Below, piece after piece: positions 24,430 through 33,187 of a stretch of 64,000 nt of DNA. A program made the position numbers and the translations under genes. A model generated the notes under the pieces. That model was given only the letters and a program-made list of their open reading frames with translations. It was not told the origin of the DNA and searched no databases. The DNA is taken from NCBI GenBank assembly GCA_964416425.1, contig CAYQEC010000007.1, forward strand, positions 1 through 64,000. Reading direction: 5' to 3'. Numbering within the stretch: position 1 is the first letter of the stretch; every line of letters starts with the position of its first letter. Source of the stretch: CAYQEC01 sp964416425. GTDB taxonomy: Bacteria; Actinomycetota; Acidimicrobiia; Spongiisociales; UBA5794.

Positions 24430-24882
24430 CTAGAACGGGGCTTCGTCGGGCCCGTAGTCGTCGCGGGCGGTCGGGGCCGGTGGCACGTTGGATCCGCCGC
24501 CGCCGGCGAAGTCGCCGCCTCCCGCTCGCGGGGTGCGGGTCACCGACGCCGTCGCCCACCGGACCGAGGGCCCGATGTCGTCGATGCGGACTTCGATGGT
24601 GGAACGCTTCTCGCCGTCGGAGGTCTCCCAGCTCCGCTGCTCGAGGCGCCCGGTGACGATGACCCGGGTGCCCTTCTGCAACGACTCGGCGACGTTCTCG
24701 GCCATCTCACGCCAGCAGGTGCCTCCGAAGAAGCTGGTCTCCTCCTGCCACTCGTTGTTGCGGTCCTGGTAGCGGCGGTTGACGGCGAACCGCACCCGGG
24801 CCATGGCGACGCCGGACGGGGTGAATCGCAGCTCGGGGTCGTCGACGAGGTTTCCGATCAGGGTCACACTGTTGTTGCTCAT
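24430..24882 (-). CDS. ssb: Single-stranded DNA-binding protein
   Basis: 150 residues: an OB fold (NSVTLIGNLVDDPELRFTPSG to IEVRIDDIGPSVRWA), a short Gly/Pro-rich tail and an acidic C-terminal tip ending DEAPF that recruits partner proteins. It lies in the standard position between rpsF and rpsR. The tail is short compared with streptomycete SSBs. Confidence 0.97.
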   Translation of the reverse strand: MSNNSVTLIGNLVDDPELRFTPSGVAMARVRFAVNRRYQDRNNEWQEETSFFGGTCWREMAENVAESLQKGTRVIVTGRLEQRSWETSDGEKRSTIEVRIDDIGPSVRWATASVTRTPRAGGGDFAGGGGSNVPPAPTARDDYGPDEAPF

Positions 24883-24950
24883 CGCTGCTCTCTCCGCTCT
24901 CCGTTACTCATCTCGGTCAGTGTGTGGAAGGGGTGCGACACAAACCGGCG

Positions 24951-25238
24951 TCACGCGGCGTCGCGCCGCATGATCTTGTGCCGGACGATGGCGTCGTGGA
25001 GGCCGAGAGCCCGGTCGAGGCGCTGCACCAGCTCGATCTCCCCCTCGAACTGCAGCACCGAGTAGTACCCCTCGTGGACGTGATCGATCTCGTAGGCGAA
25101 GCGCCGCTTCCCCCAGAAGTCGGTGTCGGTGACGGAACCGCCGTCGGCGATCGCGGTCTCGACCTCGCCGATGTGGGAGCGGACGTCCGTCTCGGCCATC
25201 TCGGGCCGGTGGATCATCATCAGCTCGTACGAACGCAA
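24951..25238 (-). CDS. rpsF: Ribosomal protein bS6
   Basis: 95 residues (MRSYELMMIHRPEM to HKIMRRDAA). The start is TTG, compensated by AGGAGGTGAT at 25244-25253, a full-length complement of the 16S anti-Shine-Dalgarno end. The C-terminus ends in RRDAA and lacks the Glu residues that RimK extends in enterobacteria, which matters for the RimK-like gene at 19170-20072. First gene of the operon. Confidence 0.97.
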   Translation of the reverse strand: MRSYELMMIHRPEMAETDVRSHIGEVETAIADGGSVTDTDFWGKRRFAYEIDHVHEGYYSVLQFEGEIELVQRLDRALGLHDAIVRHKIMRRDAA

Positions 25239-25360
25239 GAAGCATCACCTCCTCTGGACACCCGCCACAGCGAGAGGCCCCCGGACGCTCCGGGAGCAGG
25301 GGTGTTCGTAAGCGGGGGGATTGTAGCCGCGGCCCGGTGGTTGAACCAGCCGGCGCTGCT

Positions 25361-25897
25361 TCAGGGGGCCTCCAGTTCCAGCACCGCGCCGTCCCCGGGC
25401 GCCGCTTGTGAGCCCGCCGGGGACTCGAGGGCGTAGCGGTAGACGCCGGCGGACTGGTACAGCGGGCAGGGATCCGCCGGGCACGGTTCCATGGTGAGAC
25501 CGTCGACGAAGGTGCCGGCGGCGTCGAAGAACCAGATGTCGAGCGGGATCAGGGTGTCCTTCATCCAGAAGGCGCTCGTCGTGTCGGCGGGGAAGACGAA
25601 GAGCATCCCGTCCAGCTCCCCGAGGTCGGTGACGCCCATCAGACCCTGGGTGCGCCGGGCTCCGGTGTCGGCGACGGCGACCTGCAGCGGCCTCCCCGCC
25701 ACGACGACGTCGTCCCGCGGGAATTCGGGGAGGACCTCCGGCCCGGTGGGGGACGGCGCGGCGGTGATCGGCGACGTGGTGATCGGCGGCGGCGGCGAGG
25801 TCGTGATCGGCGGGGTCGTGGTGGAAGCGGCCCCGACGCCGCAGCCGGCGACGGCCAGCGCCAGCACGATCAGCAGCGTCCCGCGTCCCTTCGACAT
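25361..25897 (-). CDS. DUF192 lipoprotein
   Basis: 178 residues. Lipoprotein signal ending AVAGC (Cys19), a Thr/Pro/Ser linker of about 35 residues, then a DUF192 domain (RRTQGLMGV, MLFVFP, FWMKDTLIPLDIWFFD). DUF192 proteins are small extracytoplasmic beta-barrels of unknown function. A TAGGCT box ends 6 nt before the ATG. Confidence 0.9.
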   Translation of the reverse strand: MSKGRGTLLIVLALAVAGCGVGAASTTTPPITTSPPPPITTSPITAAPSPTGPEVLPEFPRDDVVVAGRPLQVAVADTGARRTQGLMGVTDLGELDGMLFVFPADTTSAFWMKDTLIPLDIWFFDAAGTFVDGLTMEPCPADPCPLYQSAGVYRYALESPAGSQAAPGDGAVLELEAP

Positions 25898-25937
25898 GGA
25901 GGCAGCCTACGACCCGGGTCCCGGTACCCCGCGACCG

Positions 25938-26849
25938 CTAGCGCTCCATCGCCTCGTCGGCGAGCAGGTGGTCCCCCTCCGGCCCCTCTGCCCGGAAGAG
26001 GGTGGCCCCCTCCCGCAGCTCCCGCAGGATGGCGGCCGACTCGGCCGGCATGTGGTAGGTCTCGGCCTCGGCCGGGAAGGTACCACTCTGGACGTCGGCG
26101 AAGAACGCCTCCACCGCGGCGACCGCGGTGTCCGCCAGGTCGGCGTACTGCCGCACGAACTTGGGGAGCGGCCCGCCGCCGAGGCCGAGCAGGTCGTGGA
26201 ACACCAGCACCTGGCCGTCGCAGGCCGGGCCGGCTCCGATGCCGATGGTCGGCACCGTCACCTCGGCGGTGATCATCTCGGCGACCAGATCGGGCACCCC
26301 CTCGAGCACGATGGCGAACACCCCGGCGTCGGCCAGCACCCCCGCCTCCGAGATCAGCTCGTAGGCGTCGGCCGCCTGCCGGCCCTGTACCCGGTAGCCG
26401 CCCATGGTGTGCACCGACTGCGGGGTCAGGCCGAGGTGGCCCATCACCGGGATCTCGGCGTCCCGCACCGCCTCGATCATGGGGAGCCGCTTGCGGCCGC
26501 CTTCCAACTTGACGGCGCCGGCGCCGCCCTCCCGCACCAGGCGCCCGGCGTTGCGTACCGTGTCCTCCGGCGACGTGTGGTAGCTCAGCCACGGCATGTC
26601 CCCGACGACGAGGGCATGGGGCTCGGTGAGGGTGACGGCCCGGGTGTGGTACACCATCTCGTCGACGGTCATCGCCAGGGTGTCGCCGCGCCCCAGTACG
26701 ACGTTGGCGACCGAGTCGCCGACCAGGATCACGTCGGCTCCGGCCCGGTCGGCGATGCGGGCCGTCGGGGCGTCGTAGGCCGTGATCATGCGGATCTTGT
26801 CGCCGCCCTTGCGGGCCTGGATCTCGGGGGCGGTCACGGGTGCCGGCAT
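25938..26849 (-). CDS. panB: 3-methyl-2-oxobutanoate hydroxymethyltransferase
   Basis: 303 residues. First committed step of pantothenate/CoA synthesis: transfers a hydroxymethyl group from methylene-THF to ketoisovalerate. Seen: MITAYDAPTARIADRAG, the Mg-binding ILVGDSV, VKLEGG, GHLGLTPQSVH and the catalytic-type VLEGVP, then GIGAGPACDGQVLVFHDLLG. Start chosen at ATG 26849; AAAGGA lies about 12 nt upstream. panC and panD are not here. Confidence 0.96.
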   Translation of the reverse strand: MPAPVTAPEIQARKGGDKIRMITAYDAPTARIADRAGADVILVGDSVANVVLGRGDTLAMTVDEMVYHTRAVTLTEPHALVVGDMPWLSYHTSPEDTVRNAGRLVREGGAGAVKLEGGRKRLPMIEAVRDAEIPVMGHLGLTPQSVHTMGGYRVQGRQAADAYELISEAGVLADAGVFAIVLEGVPDLVAEMITAEVTVPTIGIGAGPACDGQVLVFHDLLGLGGGPLPKFVRQYADLADTAVAAVEAFFADVQSGTFPAEAETYHMPAESAAILRELREGATLFRAEGPEGDHLLADEAMER

Positions 26850-27029
26850 GATGATCGTGGTCCTTTCTCCCCACCCTCCGGGTTGGGGGATGCCTGGTGA
26901 CGTCGTCGGATCCCACCTCGTCGCCTCGGCCGCCCCGTCGGGGTCGCCCGTGCCGCGGGCCATCCACAACGGGGAACCCTACCGGCTCGCCGGCCATTCC
27001 CCGCCGCCGGGGGCCGCTACGGTGACGGC

Positions 27030-27506
27030 ATGGCACGCCGAGACATCACGATGACCCCCGAGGAGGTGCGCCGCTTCCTCGCCGCCGGCACCACCCTCGA
27101 GGTGGCGACGCTCGGCCCCGACGGCCATCCCCACCTCGCCCCGATGTGGTACGTCGTCGAGGACGACCGGATCGCCTTCCGCTCGTACACCAAGTCGCAG
27201 AAGATCGTGAACCTGCGGCGCGACCCCCGCCTGACCGTGCTGCTCGAGGAGGGCCTCGCCTACGCCGAGCTGCGCGGGGTGATGATCAAGGGAACGGCCC
27301 GCCTGATCGACGACCCCGCCGTGGTGCTCCGCCTCTACGGCCGCCTCGCCGCCAAGTACCCGATGCTGGGGCCGGAGCTGGTGGAGCTGGACGGGGCCGC
27401 CCTCGAGGCCACCTTTGGCCGCTTCGCTGCCAAGAACACCGTCGTCGTCGTCGAACCCACCACCGTCATCAGCTGGGATCACCGCAAGCTGGGCGGTTCC
27501 TACTGA
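27030..27506 (+). CDS. PPOX-class (pyridoxamine-phosphate-oxidase-like, possibly F420-binding) protein
   Basis: 158 residues of a split-barrel flavin/F420-binding fold: VATLGPDGHPHLAPMWYVV, KSQKIVNLRRDPRLTVLLEEG, and VMIKGTARLIDD. Actinobacterial members often use F420, others FMN or heme; the cofactor cannot be decided here. A TACGGT box ends 6 nt before the ATG with no ribosome site. Confidence 0.88.
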   Translation: MARRDITMTPEEVRRFLAAGTTLEVATLGPDGHPHLAPMWYVVEDDRIAFRSYTKSQKIVNLRRDPRLTVLLEEGLAYAELRGVMIKGTARLIDDPAVVLRLYGRLAAKYPMLGPELVELDGAALEATFGRFAAKNTVVVVEPTTVISWDHRKLGGSY

Positions 27507-27618
27507 ATCCGAACCGGTCGGACGGGGTGGTGGAGTCGCCGCTCCGGCGCCGGGAGGGGCCGTGACGCCGACGCGGCCGGTTTCGGCGAACCCCGGCCCT
27601 CCGTCATAGACTCCGCCC

Positions 27619-28845
27619 ATGGTCGTGGGCATCGTGCTACTGGCAGTGGGCGTCGTCGTCGCCGTGGCGTGGATCGTGATCGCCTACAGCCGCGCCACCA
27701 CCGCCCGCTGGACCGAAGCGGCGGACCGCCTCGGCCTCCAGTACCAGCCGGGCAAGGTTTTCAGCAGGGCCGCCCTGATCGGGACCCTCGCCGGCCACCC
27801 GGTCCGGATCGACACCGTCAACCGTGGCAGCGGGAACCAGCAGCACATCTACACCCGCTTCCGGGTCGAGTACCCGCCGAAGGGCATCGATCTCTCCCTG
27901 AGCCGGGAACACGCCCTCCGCAAGCTCACCAAGCTGTTCGGCGCCCAGGACGTCGAGATCGGCGATCCCACCTTCGACGAGGCGTTCGTCGTCAAGACGT
28001 CCGACCCGGCCCGAATGGCCGCCCTGCTCACCCCGGCGGTCCGTGACTCGCTGCTCCGCCTGCTCGCCACCTACCCGCAGGTCCACGTCGGCGACGACCA
28101 CCTCTCCCTGGAGCGCTCGGGGTTCATCCGCAACGCCGACGTGCTCGTCTCCGTCACCCGCCGGCTGCTCGCCACCGCCCGTGTCATCGCCGACACCGCC
28201 GCGACCGCCGGGACCGACGGCCTGATCGACGCCCGCAACCGCGGCGAGCTGCGGGCCGTCGCCGAGCAGTTCGGCGACCTCGTCGCCGCCGAGCCGGACG
28301 ACGTCGACAACCGGCTGCGGGAGATGGACACCCTGGCCGCCGCCGGCGAGCACGAGGCCGCCGCCGAGCGCCTCACCGCCCTCGAGGAGCTGCTCCCGTC
28401 CGATCCCGAGGTCGCCGGGTGGAAGCAGGCGCTGCAACATCCCGCCCCGCCACCCTCGTCCCCCGGCGAGGCGAGCGACGACGCCGATCCGATCGCCACC
28501 GCTCTCTTCGGAGGCGACGACCTCAGCTTCGAGACCCTCAGCAAGTTCAACCGCGCCTACCGCGGGCTCCCGATCCACTGGCGGGGACGGGTCAAGGAGG
28601 CCCGTCCCTTCCGCCACGATCCCGACCTGGGGACGGGGCCCGGGGTGCGGGCCGCTGTCACCGTGGCCCGGGTCGCCAACGACCTCTACGGCAACACCGA
28701 GGTCGACGTGATCGCCGGGCTCCCCGACGACGCCGGCCGCCGGCCGCTCGGCGCCGGCGACGTCGTCGTCATCGAGGGCACCCTGTCGGGCGTCGACCCG
28801 CTGTCACGCAACCTGTTCGTGAAGGACGCGGTCGCCCACTTCTGA
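27619..28845 (+). CDS. Membrane-anchored protein of unknown function with OB-like C-terminal domain
   Basis: 408 residues. One N-terminal helix (4-23) anchors a large cytoplasmic part: an alpha/beta domain to about 190, a helical TPR-like region (EPDDVDNRLREMDTLAAAGEH) to about 275, an acidic Pro-rich link, and a C-terminal domain whose GDVVVIEGTLSGVDPLSRNLFVKDA segment resembles tRNA_anti-like OB folds. I do not recognise a named family. A TAGACT box ends 6 nt before the ATG. Confidence 0.75.
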   Translation: MVVGIVLLAVGVVVAVAWIVIAYSRATTARWTEAADRLGLQYQPGKVFSRAALIGTLAGHPVRIDTVNRGSGNQQHIYTRFRVEYPPKGIDLSLSREHALRKLTKLFGAQDVEIGDPTFDEAFVVKTSDPARMAALLTPAVRDSLLRLLATYPQVHVGDDHLSLERSGFIRNADVLVSVTRRLLATARVIADTAATAGTDGLIDARNRGELRAVAEQFGDLVAAEPDDVDNRLREMDTLAAAGEHEAAAERLTALEELLPSDPEVAGWKQALQHPAPPPSSPGEASDDADPIATALFGGDDLSFETLSKFNRAYRGLPIHWRGRVKEARPFRHDPDLGTGPGVRAAVTVARVANDLYGNTEVDVIAGLPDDAGRRPLGAGDVVVIEGTLSGVDPLSRNLFVKDAVAHF

Positions 28846-28860
28846 GCGCCCGCCGGTGGC

Positions 28861-29235
28861 TCAGAGGCGGTCCCAAGGGATCGCCGCCACGATGAGGACG
28901 AGGGCGGCGGTGAAGCCGACCACCGTGGTCAGGTCCGCCCGCTCCGGACGCCGCCGCGCCATGACCACCCCGGCGTGGGCGACGGCGGCCGCCGCCAGCA
29001 TGAAGATCGGGTGGATCACCTTGAAGAAGAACGACTCGTTCCACCCCTCGTCGAAGACCCAGAGGACGATCCCCAGCAGCACCTGGACGTCGATCACCAT
29101 CACCGCCACCCGCGGGAACGCCGCTCCCGCCGTGGTGACGCCGGAACGGCGCAGCAGGGCGAGGACGATTGCCGCGGCCACCGCCACCAACACCAACCAG
29201 CGCACCCAGGAGTGCACGTCCTGCAAGGTCTCCAC
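28861..29235 (-). CDS. Four-helix membrane protein, unknown function
   Basis: 124 residues from GTG 29235, which has AAGGAG 6 nt upstream. Four hydrophobic helices; the third is preceded by FFFKVIHPIFMLAAAAVAHAG, a His-containing stretch that could bind heme, though this is speculation. It ends 15 nt from the end of the convergent preceding gene. Confidence 0.7.
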   Translation of the reverse strand: METLQDVHSWVRWLVLVAVAAAIVLALLRRSGVTTAGAAFPRVAVMVIDVQVLLGIVLWVFDEGWNESFFFKVIHPIFMLAAAAVAHAGVVMARRRPERADLTTVVGFTAALVLIVAAIPWDRL

Positions 29236-29327
29236 CCGGTCTCCTTCCTCGATCGCTCCATTCAAGGTCGGAGGAGCCCGCGGGGGCAAGTGGCGGCCTT
29301 CCGCCGCGGGAGGTCGCGAAACCACGC

Positions 29328-29363
29328 TATATCGGTTCGCTATATCTATATCGAAACGATATA
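29328..29363 (+). promoter_or_regulatory. Two tandem PadR-type operators
   Basis: TATATCG-N3-CGATATA occurs perfectly at 29347-29363 and with one mismatch at 29328-29344; their centres are 19 bp apart. The sequence is extremely AT-rich for this genome and ends 10 nt before the PadR gene. Tandem dyads just ahead of a winged-helix regulator gene point to autoregulation, and ino1 would be controlled with it. Confidence 0.78.
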
Positions 29364-29372
29364 CTCACCATC

Positions 29373-29918
29373 ATGCTGGATTTGGCAATACTCGGGTTGC
29401 TCCGGAAGCACCCCCACCATGGTTACGAACTCAGGCGCCAGCTGGCAGAGCTCGGGTTCCTGCGGGTGTCCTTCGGATCGCTCTACCCCGCCTTGCGGCG
29501 GCTGGAGAAGCGCGGGCTGATCGAGGCACTCCGCCAGACGGGGCGGCGCAAGGCGTACCGGCTCACCGAGAAAGGTGAGGGCGAATTCGCCCGCATCCTC
29601 GACAGCGACACAACCGAGACGGAGGAGGACCGCAGGTTCAACATGCGCCTCGCGTTCTTCGAGTATCTCGAACCACCGGCCCGGTTGCGCACCCTGAAGC
29701 GGCGCCGCAGCCAGATCGTCGCCCGGCTCACCGACGCCCGCAAGGCGTTGCGGAAGGTCCCGACCGAGGGCCCGGTCGATCACTACACGATGGCGCTACT
29801 GAAACACAACGTAGGGGCAGCCGAGGCCGACATCGGCTGGCTCGACGAGCTCATCGCCCATGCGCGAGCCGAGCACGACGTCGACGCCCCTCGGATGCTC
29901 ATGGGAGGACAGCAATGA
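29373..29918 (+). CDS. PadR-family transcriptional regulator
   Basis: 181 residues. PadR winged helix (DLAILGLLRKHPHHGYELRR, GSLYPALRRLEKRGLI, RRKAYRLTEKGEGEFARIL) and a C-terminal helical dimerisation domain (ARLRTLKRRRSQIVARL). In M. tuberculosis a PadR gene (Rv0047c) also adjoins ino1. The stop overlaps ino1 as ATGA, so regulator and enzyme are co-expressed. Confidence 0.93.
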   Translation: MLDLAILGLLRKHPHHGYELRRQLAELGFLRVSFGSLYPALRRLEKRGLIEALRQTGRRKAYRLTEKGEGEFARILDSDTTETEEDRRFNMRLAFFEYLEPPARLRTLKRRRSQIVARLTDARKALRKVPTEGPVDHYTMALLKHNVGAAEADIGWLDELIAHARAEHDVDAPRMLMGGQQ

Positions 29919-31024
29919 AGAAGGTCAAGGTCGCGATCGTTGGTCTCGGCAACTGCGCCAACTCACTCATCCAAGGCGTCGAGTACTACCGCAACGCCGA
30001 TCCCAGCGAGGACGTCCCCGGCTTGATGAACGTCGTGCTCGCCGGCTACCACGTCGGCGACGTCGAGTTCGTCGCCGCCTTCGACGTGGACGCCACCAAG
30101 GTGGGCGAGGACATCGGCAAGGCCATGTGGATGGGTCAGAACAACACCATCCGCTTCACCGACGTCCCCGAGATCGGCGTCACCGTGCAGCGCGGACCCA
30201 CCCTCGACGGGCTCGGCAAGTACTACCGGATGACTATCGAGGAGTCGGCAGCCGAGCCGGTCGATGTCGCCGCGGCCCTGCGGGAGAGCGGCGCCGACGT
30301 GCTGGTCAACTACCTCCCGGTCGGGTCCGAGGAGGCGGCGCGGTTCTACGCCCAGGCGGCGCTCGACGCCGGGATCGGCATGGTCAACTGCATCCCCGCC
30401 TTCATCGCCTCCGACCCGTCCTGGGCCCGCAAGTTCGAGGAGGCCGGCGTGCCCATCATCGGCGACGACATCAAGTCGCAGGTCGGCGCCACCATCCTCC
30501 ACCGCAACCTGGCCAGGCTCTTCGAGGACCGCGGGGTCACCGTCGACCGCACCTACCAGCTCAACGTCGGCGGCAACATGGACTTCAAGAACATGCTGGA
30601 GCGGGAACGGCTCGAGTCGAAGAAGATCTCGAAGACCCAGGCCGTCACCTCCCAGCTCGACAACGGCATCGCGGCCGACAACGTGCACATCGGGCCGTCG
30701 GACCACGTCCCGTGGCTGTCGGACCGCAAGTGGGCCTACATCCGGCTCGAGGGCCGCGCCTTCGGCGACGTCCCCCTCACTGCCGAGCTCAAGCTCGAGG
30801 TGTGGGACTCTCCCAACTCGGCCGGTGTCGTCATCGACGCGGTGCGTTGCATCAAGCGGGCGATCGACGACGGGATCGGTGGGCCGCTGCTCGCCCCGTC
30901 CTCGTACTTCATGAAGAGCCCGCCGGTGCAGTACCGGGACGTCGACGCCCGCAACAACGTGCAGGCGTTCGCCCGGGGTGAAGACCCCACCAGCGGAGAC
31001 CTGGAGCGCTACCTGGCCTCCTGA
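29915..31024 (+). CDS. ino1: Inositol-1-phosphate synthase
   Basis: 369 residues. Converts glucose-6-phosphate to inositol-1-phosphate for phosphatidylinositol, and in many actinobacteria mycothiol. NAD-binding start AIVGLGNCANSLIQG, catalytic-region NVGGNMDFKNML and Lys-rich SKKISKTQAV, and GDVPLTAELKLEVWDSPNS near the end are typical of the actinobacterial type. Second gene of the padR operon; a strong bidirectional terminator follows. Confidence 0.96.
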   Translation: MKKVKVAIVGLGNCANSLIQGVEYYRNADPSEDVPGLMNVVLAGYHVGDVEFVAAFDVDATKVGEDIGKAMWMGQNNTIRFTDVPEIGVTVQRGPTLDGLGKYYRMTIEESAAEPVDVAAALRESGADVLVNYLPVGSEEAARFYAQAALDAGIGMVNCIPAFIASDPSWARKFEEAGVPIIGDDIKSQVGATILHRNLARLFEDRGVTVDRTYQLNVGGNMDFKNMLERERLESKKISKTQAVTSQLDNGIAADNVHIGPSDHVPWLSDRKWAYIRLEGRAFGDVPLTAELKLEVWDSPNSAGVVIDAVRCIKRAIDDGIGGPLLAPSSYFMKSPPVQYRDVDARNNVQAFARGEDPTSGDLERYLAS

Positions 31025-31043
31025 GTCCCACCGACGGCGAGTC

Positions 31044-31077
31044 GAGGAGGGGGCGCCCCACGGGGCGCCCCCTCCTC
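31044..31077. terminator. Very strong bidirectional terminator
   Basis: GAGGAGGGGGCGCCCC and its complement form a 15- to 16-bp perfect stem with almost no loop between ino1 and the convergent lipoprotein gene; it overlaps that gene's stop codon. Confidence 0.75.
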
Positions 31078-32425
31078 ATGGGGCGGCGGCGTCGTCGGGC
31101 GGCTCCTCGGGGACCGGGAGCGCCTCCGCGTCGTAGCGGCTTGCCGGGTTCCACAACATCCATCCCAGGCCACGCTGCTCCGACTCACCGATCTCGCCCA
31201 GGATGCTGCCGCTCGAGTAGCTGAACGCCTGCAACCAGGGGCGCAGCACCGCGGTGCCCTCCAGCCGGGCCATGCCGTCGTCGAGAGCGTCGGCCACCAC
31301 CGCGGCGGGGTGATCGGCCGGGTCGTCGAAGCCGAGCCAGCCATCGTCATAGTGGTTCGGGTAGACCATGGGGCTCAACACGTCGACCACCTCCGACAGC
31401 TCTTCGGGCCGCTGCCCGATGCCCTGGTCGTCGGGCGACGACAGCACGATGGCGAAGATGTCGGCCGCCACCGCGCACCCCTCGGGATGGAGACGCTCGC
31501 GGGCCTCGGAGAGGAACCCGACAACGGCGGCGATACGATCGGCCTCGGTGGTGGGGTGGCTGGTGCGGGCGGCCCGCCCCGTCACTCCCGCCGGGAACCG
31601 GACGTAGTCGAACTGGATCTCGTCGAAGCCGAGGGTGCACGCCTCCACTGCGAGCTGCAACGGGTACTCCCAGTTGCTCTCGTCGGTGGGGTCCATCCAC
31701 GATCCCGCCAGCTTGTGCTCGGGACGTTCCCGGGACCGCACCGGATCTTCGAACACCGCGATGCGACCGATGGTGTAGAGGTCGTGCCGGTGGGCCGTGG
31801 CGAGTAGAACGGCCGGGTCGTAGCGGGGCTCGACCGCCCCGATGTCCCACGCCTCCTGCACCTCGGTGGCGTAGTGCACGGCGCCCGACTCGTCCTTGGC
31901 GTCGAACACCAGGGCGTTGACCTCGGACCCGTCCGCCATCTCCACCAGGGAGGCGAAGGTGGCAGGGTCGGCCGCGGCGGCGGCGATGACCCGCAGCGCC
32001 CGTACCCGGCGCGGCTGCAACGTCACCGTCAACGGGCTGCCCGTGCCGTCGAAGTCGAACTCAGCCGGCTCCCATCCGGGGCGGGTCACCAGCACCGTGG
32101 TGGCCGGAACGTCGTCGAGGTGGAACGTCCCGGATGCATCCGTCTCGGTGGGGCCCGTCCCGGCGGTGACGACGGCCTGGGCGAGGGGGGCGCCGTCGGG
32201 CGTGACCACGGTGCCGTCGAGGGGAAACCGAGGGGGCAGCGTCGTGGTGGTCGTGGTGGTGGAGGTCGTCGTCGTCAGCGGCGGCAGGGTGGTGAGCGGG
32301 GCGGCGGGCTCCGCTTCGGCGTCCCCGGTGGTGGGAGCACAGGCGGTCGTCAGCACCGCGACCAGGAACAGCCCGGCGAGACGGCGCCCGGCCGGTGGCG
32401 CCGGTGAGGACGCCGCCGCCTTCAG
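31076..32425 (-). CDS. Lipoprotein with carboxypeptidase-regulatory-like and glycoside-hydrolase-like (DUF4015) domains
   Basis: About 449 residues. After a Thr-rich linker come a small beta-sandwich (GTVVTPDGAPLAQAVVTAG) and a TIM-barrel domain of the DUF4015/putative glycosidase type (VNALVFDAKDESG, FDEIQFDYVRFP, PMVYPNHY). The only ordinary start, GTG 32356, would cut the signal peptide in half. The full signal (RRLAGLFLVAVLTTAC) is encoded just upstream, reachable only from CTG 32425, which overlaps the nfo stop as CTGA. The extended start is inferred. Confidence 0.8.
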   Translation of the reverse strand: MKAAASSPAPPAGRRLAGLFLVAVLTTACAPTTGDAEAEPAAPLTTLPPLTTTTSTTTTTTTLPPRFPLDGTVVTPDGAPLAQAVVTAGTGPTETDASGTFHLDDVPATTVLVTRPGWEPAEFDFDGTGSPLTVTLQPRRVRALRVIAAAAADPATFASLVEMADGSEVNALVFDAKDESGAVHYATEVQEAWDIGAVEPRYDPAVLLATAHRHDLYTIGRIAVFEDPVRSRERPEHKLAGSWMDPTDESNWEYPLQLAVEACTLGFDEIQFDYVRFPAGVTGRAARTSHPTTEADRIAAVVGFLSEARERLHPEGCAVAADIFAIVLSSPDDQGIGQRPEELSEVVDVLSPMVYPNHYDDGWLGFDDPADHPAAVVADALDDGMARLEGTAVLRPWLQAFSYSSGSILGEIGESEQRGLGWMLWNPASRYDAEALPVPEEPPDDAAAP

Positions 32426-33183
32426 AGCCGCTCCCGCAGCCAGGCGATGTCGGCGGCCTGCCCCCCGTCGTCGTCGGGTGTCTCCACCACCACCGGCGCG
32501 GCCGCCTCCCGCACGAAGCCGACCAGGAGATCCTCGGGGATCATGCCGTGCCCGAGGTTGGTGTGACGATCGCGGCGGCTGTCGTGCGGATCACGCGAGT
32601 CGTTGCAGTGGACCAGGCCGATGCTGCCGGTGTGGGACCGCACCTTGGCGACGGCCTCGGCCAGGTCCTCACCGGCCGCCCAGGCGTGGCAGGTGTCGAG
32701 GCAGACCCCGACGTTGAACTCCCCGATCGCCTCCCACAGCGGGCCGTAGTTCGCCAGCTCCCGTACCACGGCGTTGCCGCCACCGGCCGTGTTCTCGATC
32801 AGCACTGGCACCGACCACGGCCCGGCCCCGGTGAAGACCTTGCGCCACCGTTCGAACCCCACCGCCGCCTCCTCGTCGTCACCGACGTGGCCGCCATGCA
32901 CGATCACCCCGGCGGCGCCGATCGCCTCGGCCGCCTCCATCGTGCCCGCCAGGGTCTTGCGGCTCGGGACCCGGATGCGGTTGTTGGGAGAGGCCGGGTT
33001 CATGATGTAGGGAGCGTGCACGTAGATCGACACGCTGGATGCCCGCAGCTCGGCGGCGTCGACTCGGGGATTCGGGGCCTTGTAGGACTGGGGATTCGAA
33101 AGGAAGATCTGCACCAGGTCGGCGCCGCGTTCGGCCGCGGCCTGCAGCGGTGCCGCCGGGCCGACGTGGCTCCCGATCCGCAC
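32422..33183 (-). CDS. nfo: Deoxyribonuclease IV (AP endonuclease)
   Basis: About 253 residues. Cleaves abasic sites in base-excision repair. The zinc-binding TIM barrel shows RIGSHVG, VHAPYIMNPAS, IVHGGHVG, VLIENTAGG, VCLDTCHAWAAGEDL, HCNDSRD, GHGMIPEDL and VVETP. It starts at one of two tandem GTG codons (33186 or 33183) a few bases after the upstream stop, behind GAGGTG. Confidence 0.94.
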   Translation of the reverse strand: MRIGSHVGPAAPLQAAAERGADLVQIFLSNPQSYKAPNPRVDAAELRASSVSIYVHAPYIMNPASPNNRIRVPSRKTLAGTMEAAEAIGAAGVIVHGGHVGDDEEAAVGFERWRKVFTGAGPWSVPVLIENTAGGGNAVVRELANYGPLWEAIGEFNVGVCLDTCHAWAAGEDLAEAVAKVRSHTGSIGLVHCNDSRDPHDSRRDRHTNLGHGMIPEDLLVGFVREAAAPVVVETPDDDGGQAADIAWLRERL

Positions 33184-33187
33184 CACC

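Noticed and set aside
26850..27029. Riboswitch ahead of panB
   Set aside because: Only a short C-rich palindrome is present; no known riboswitch core is visible.
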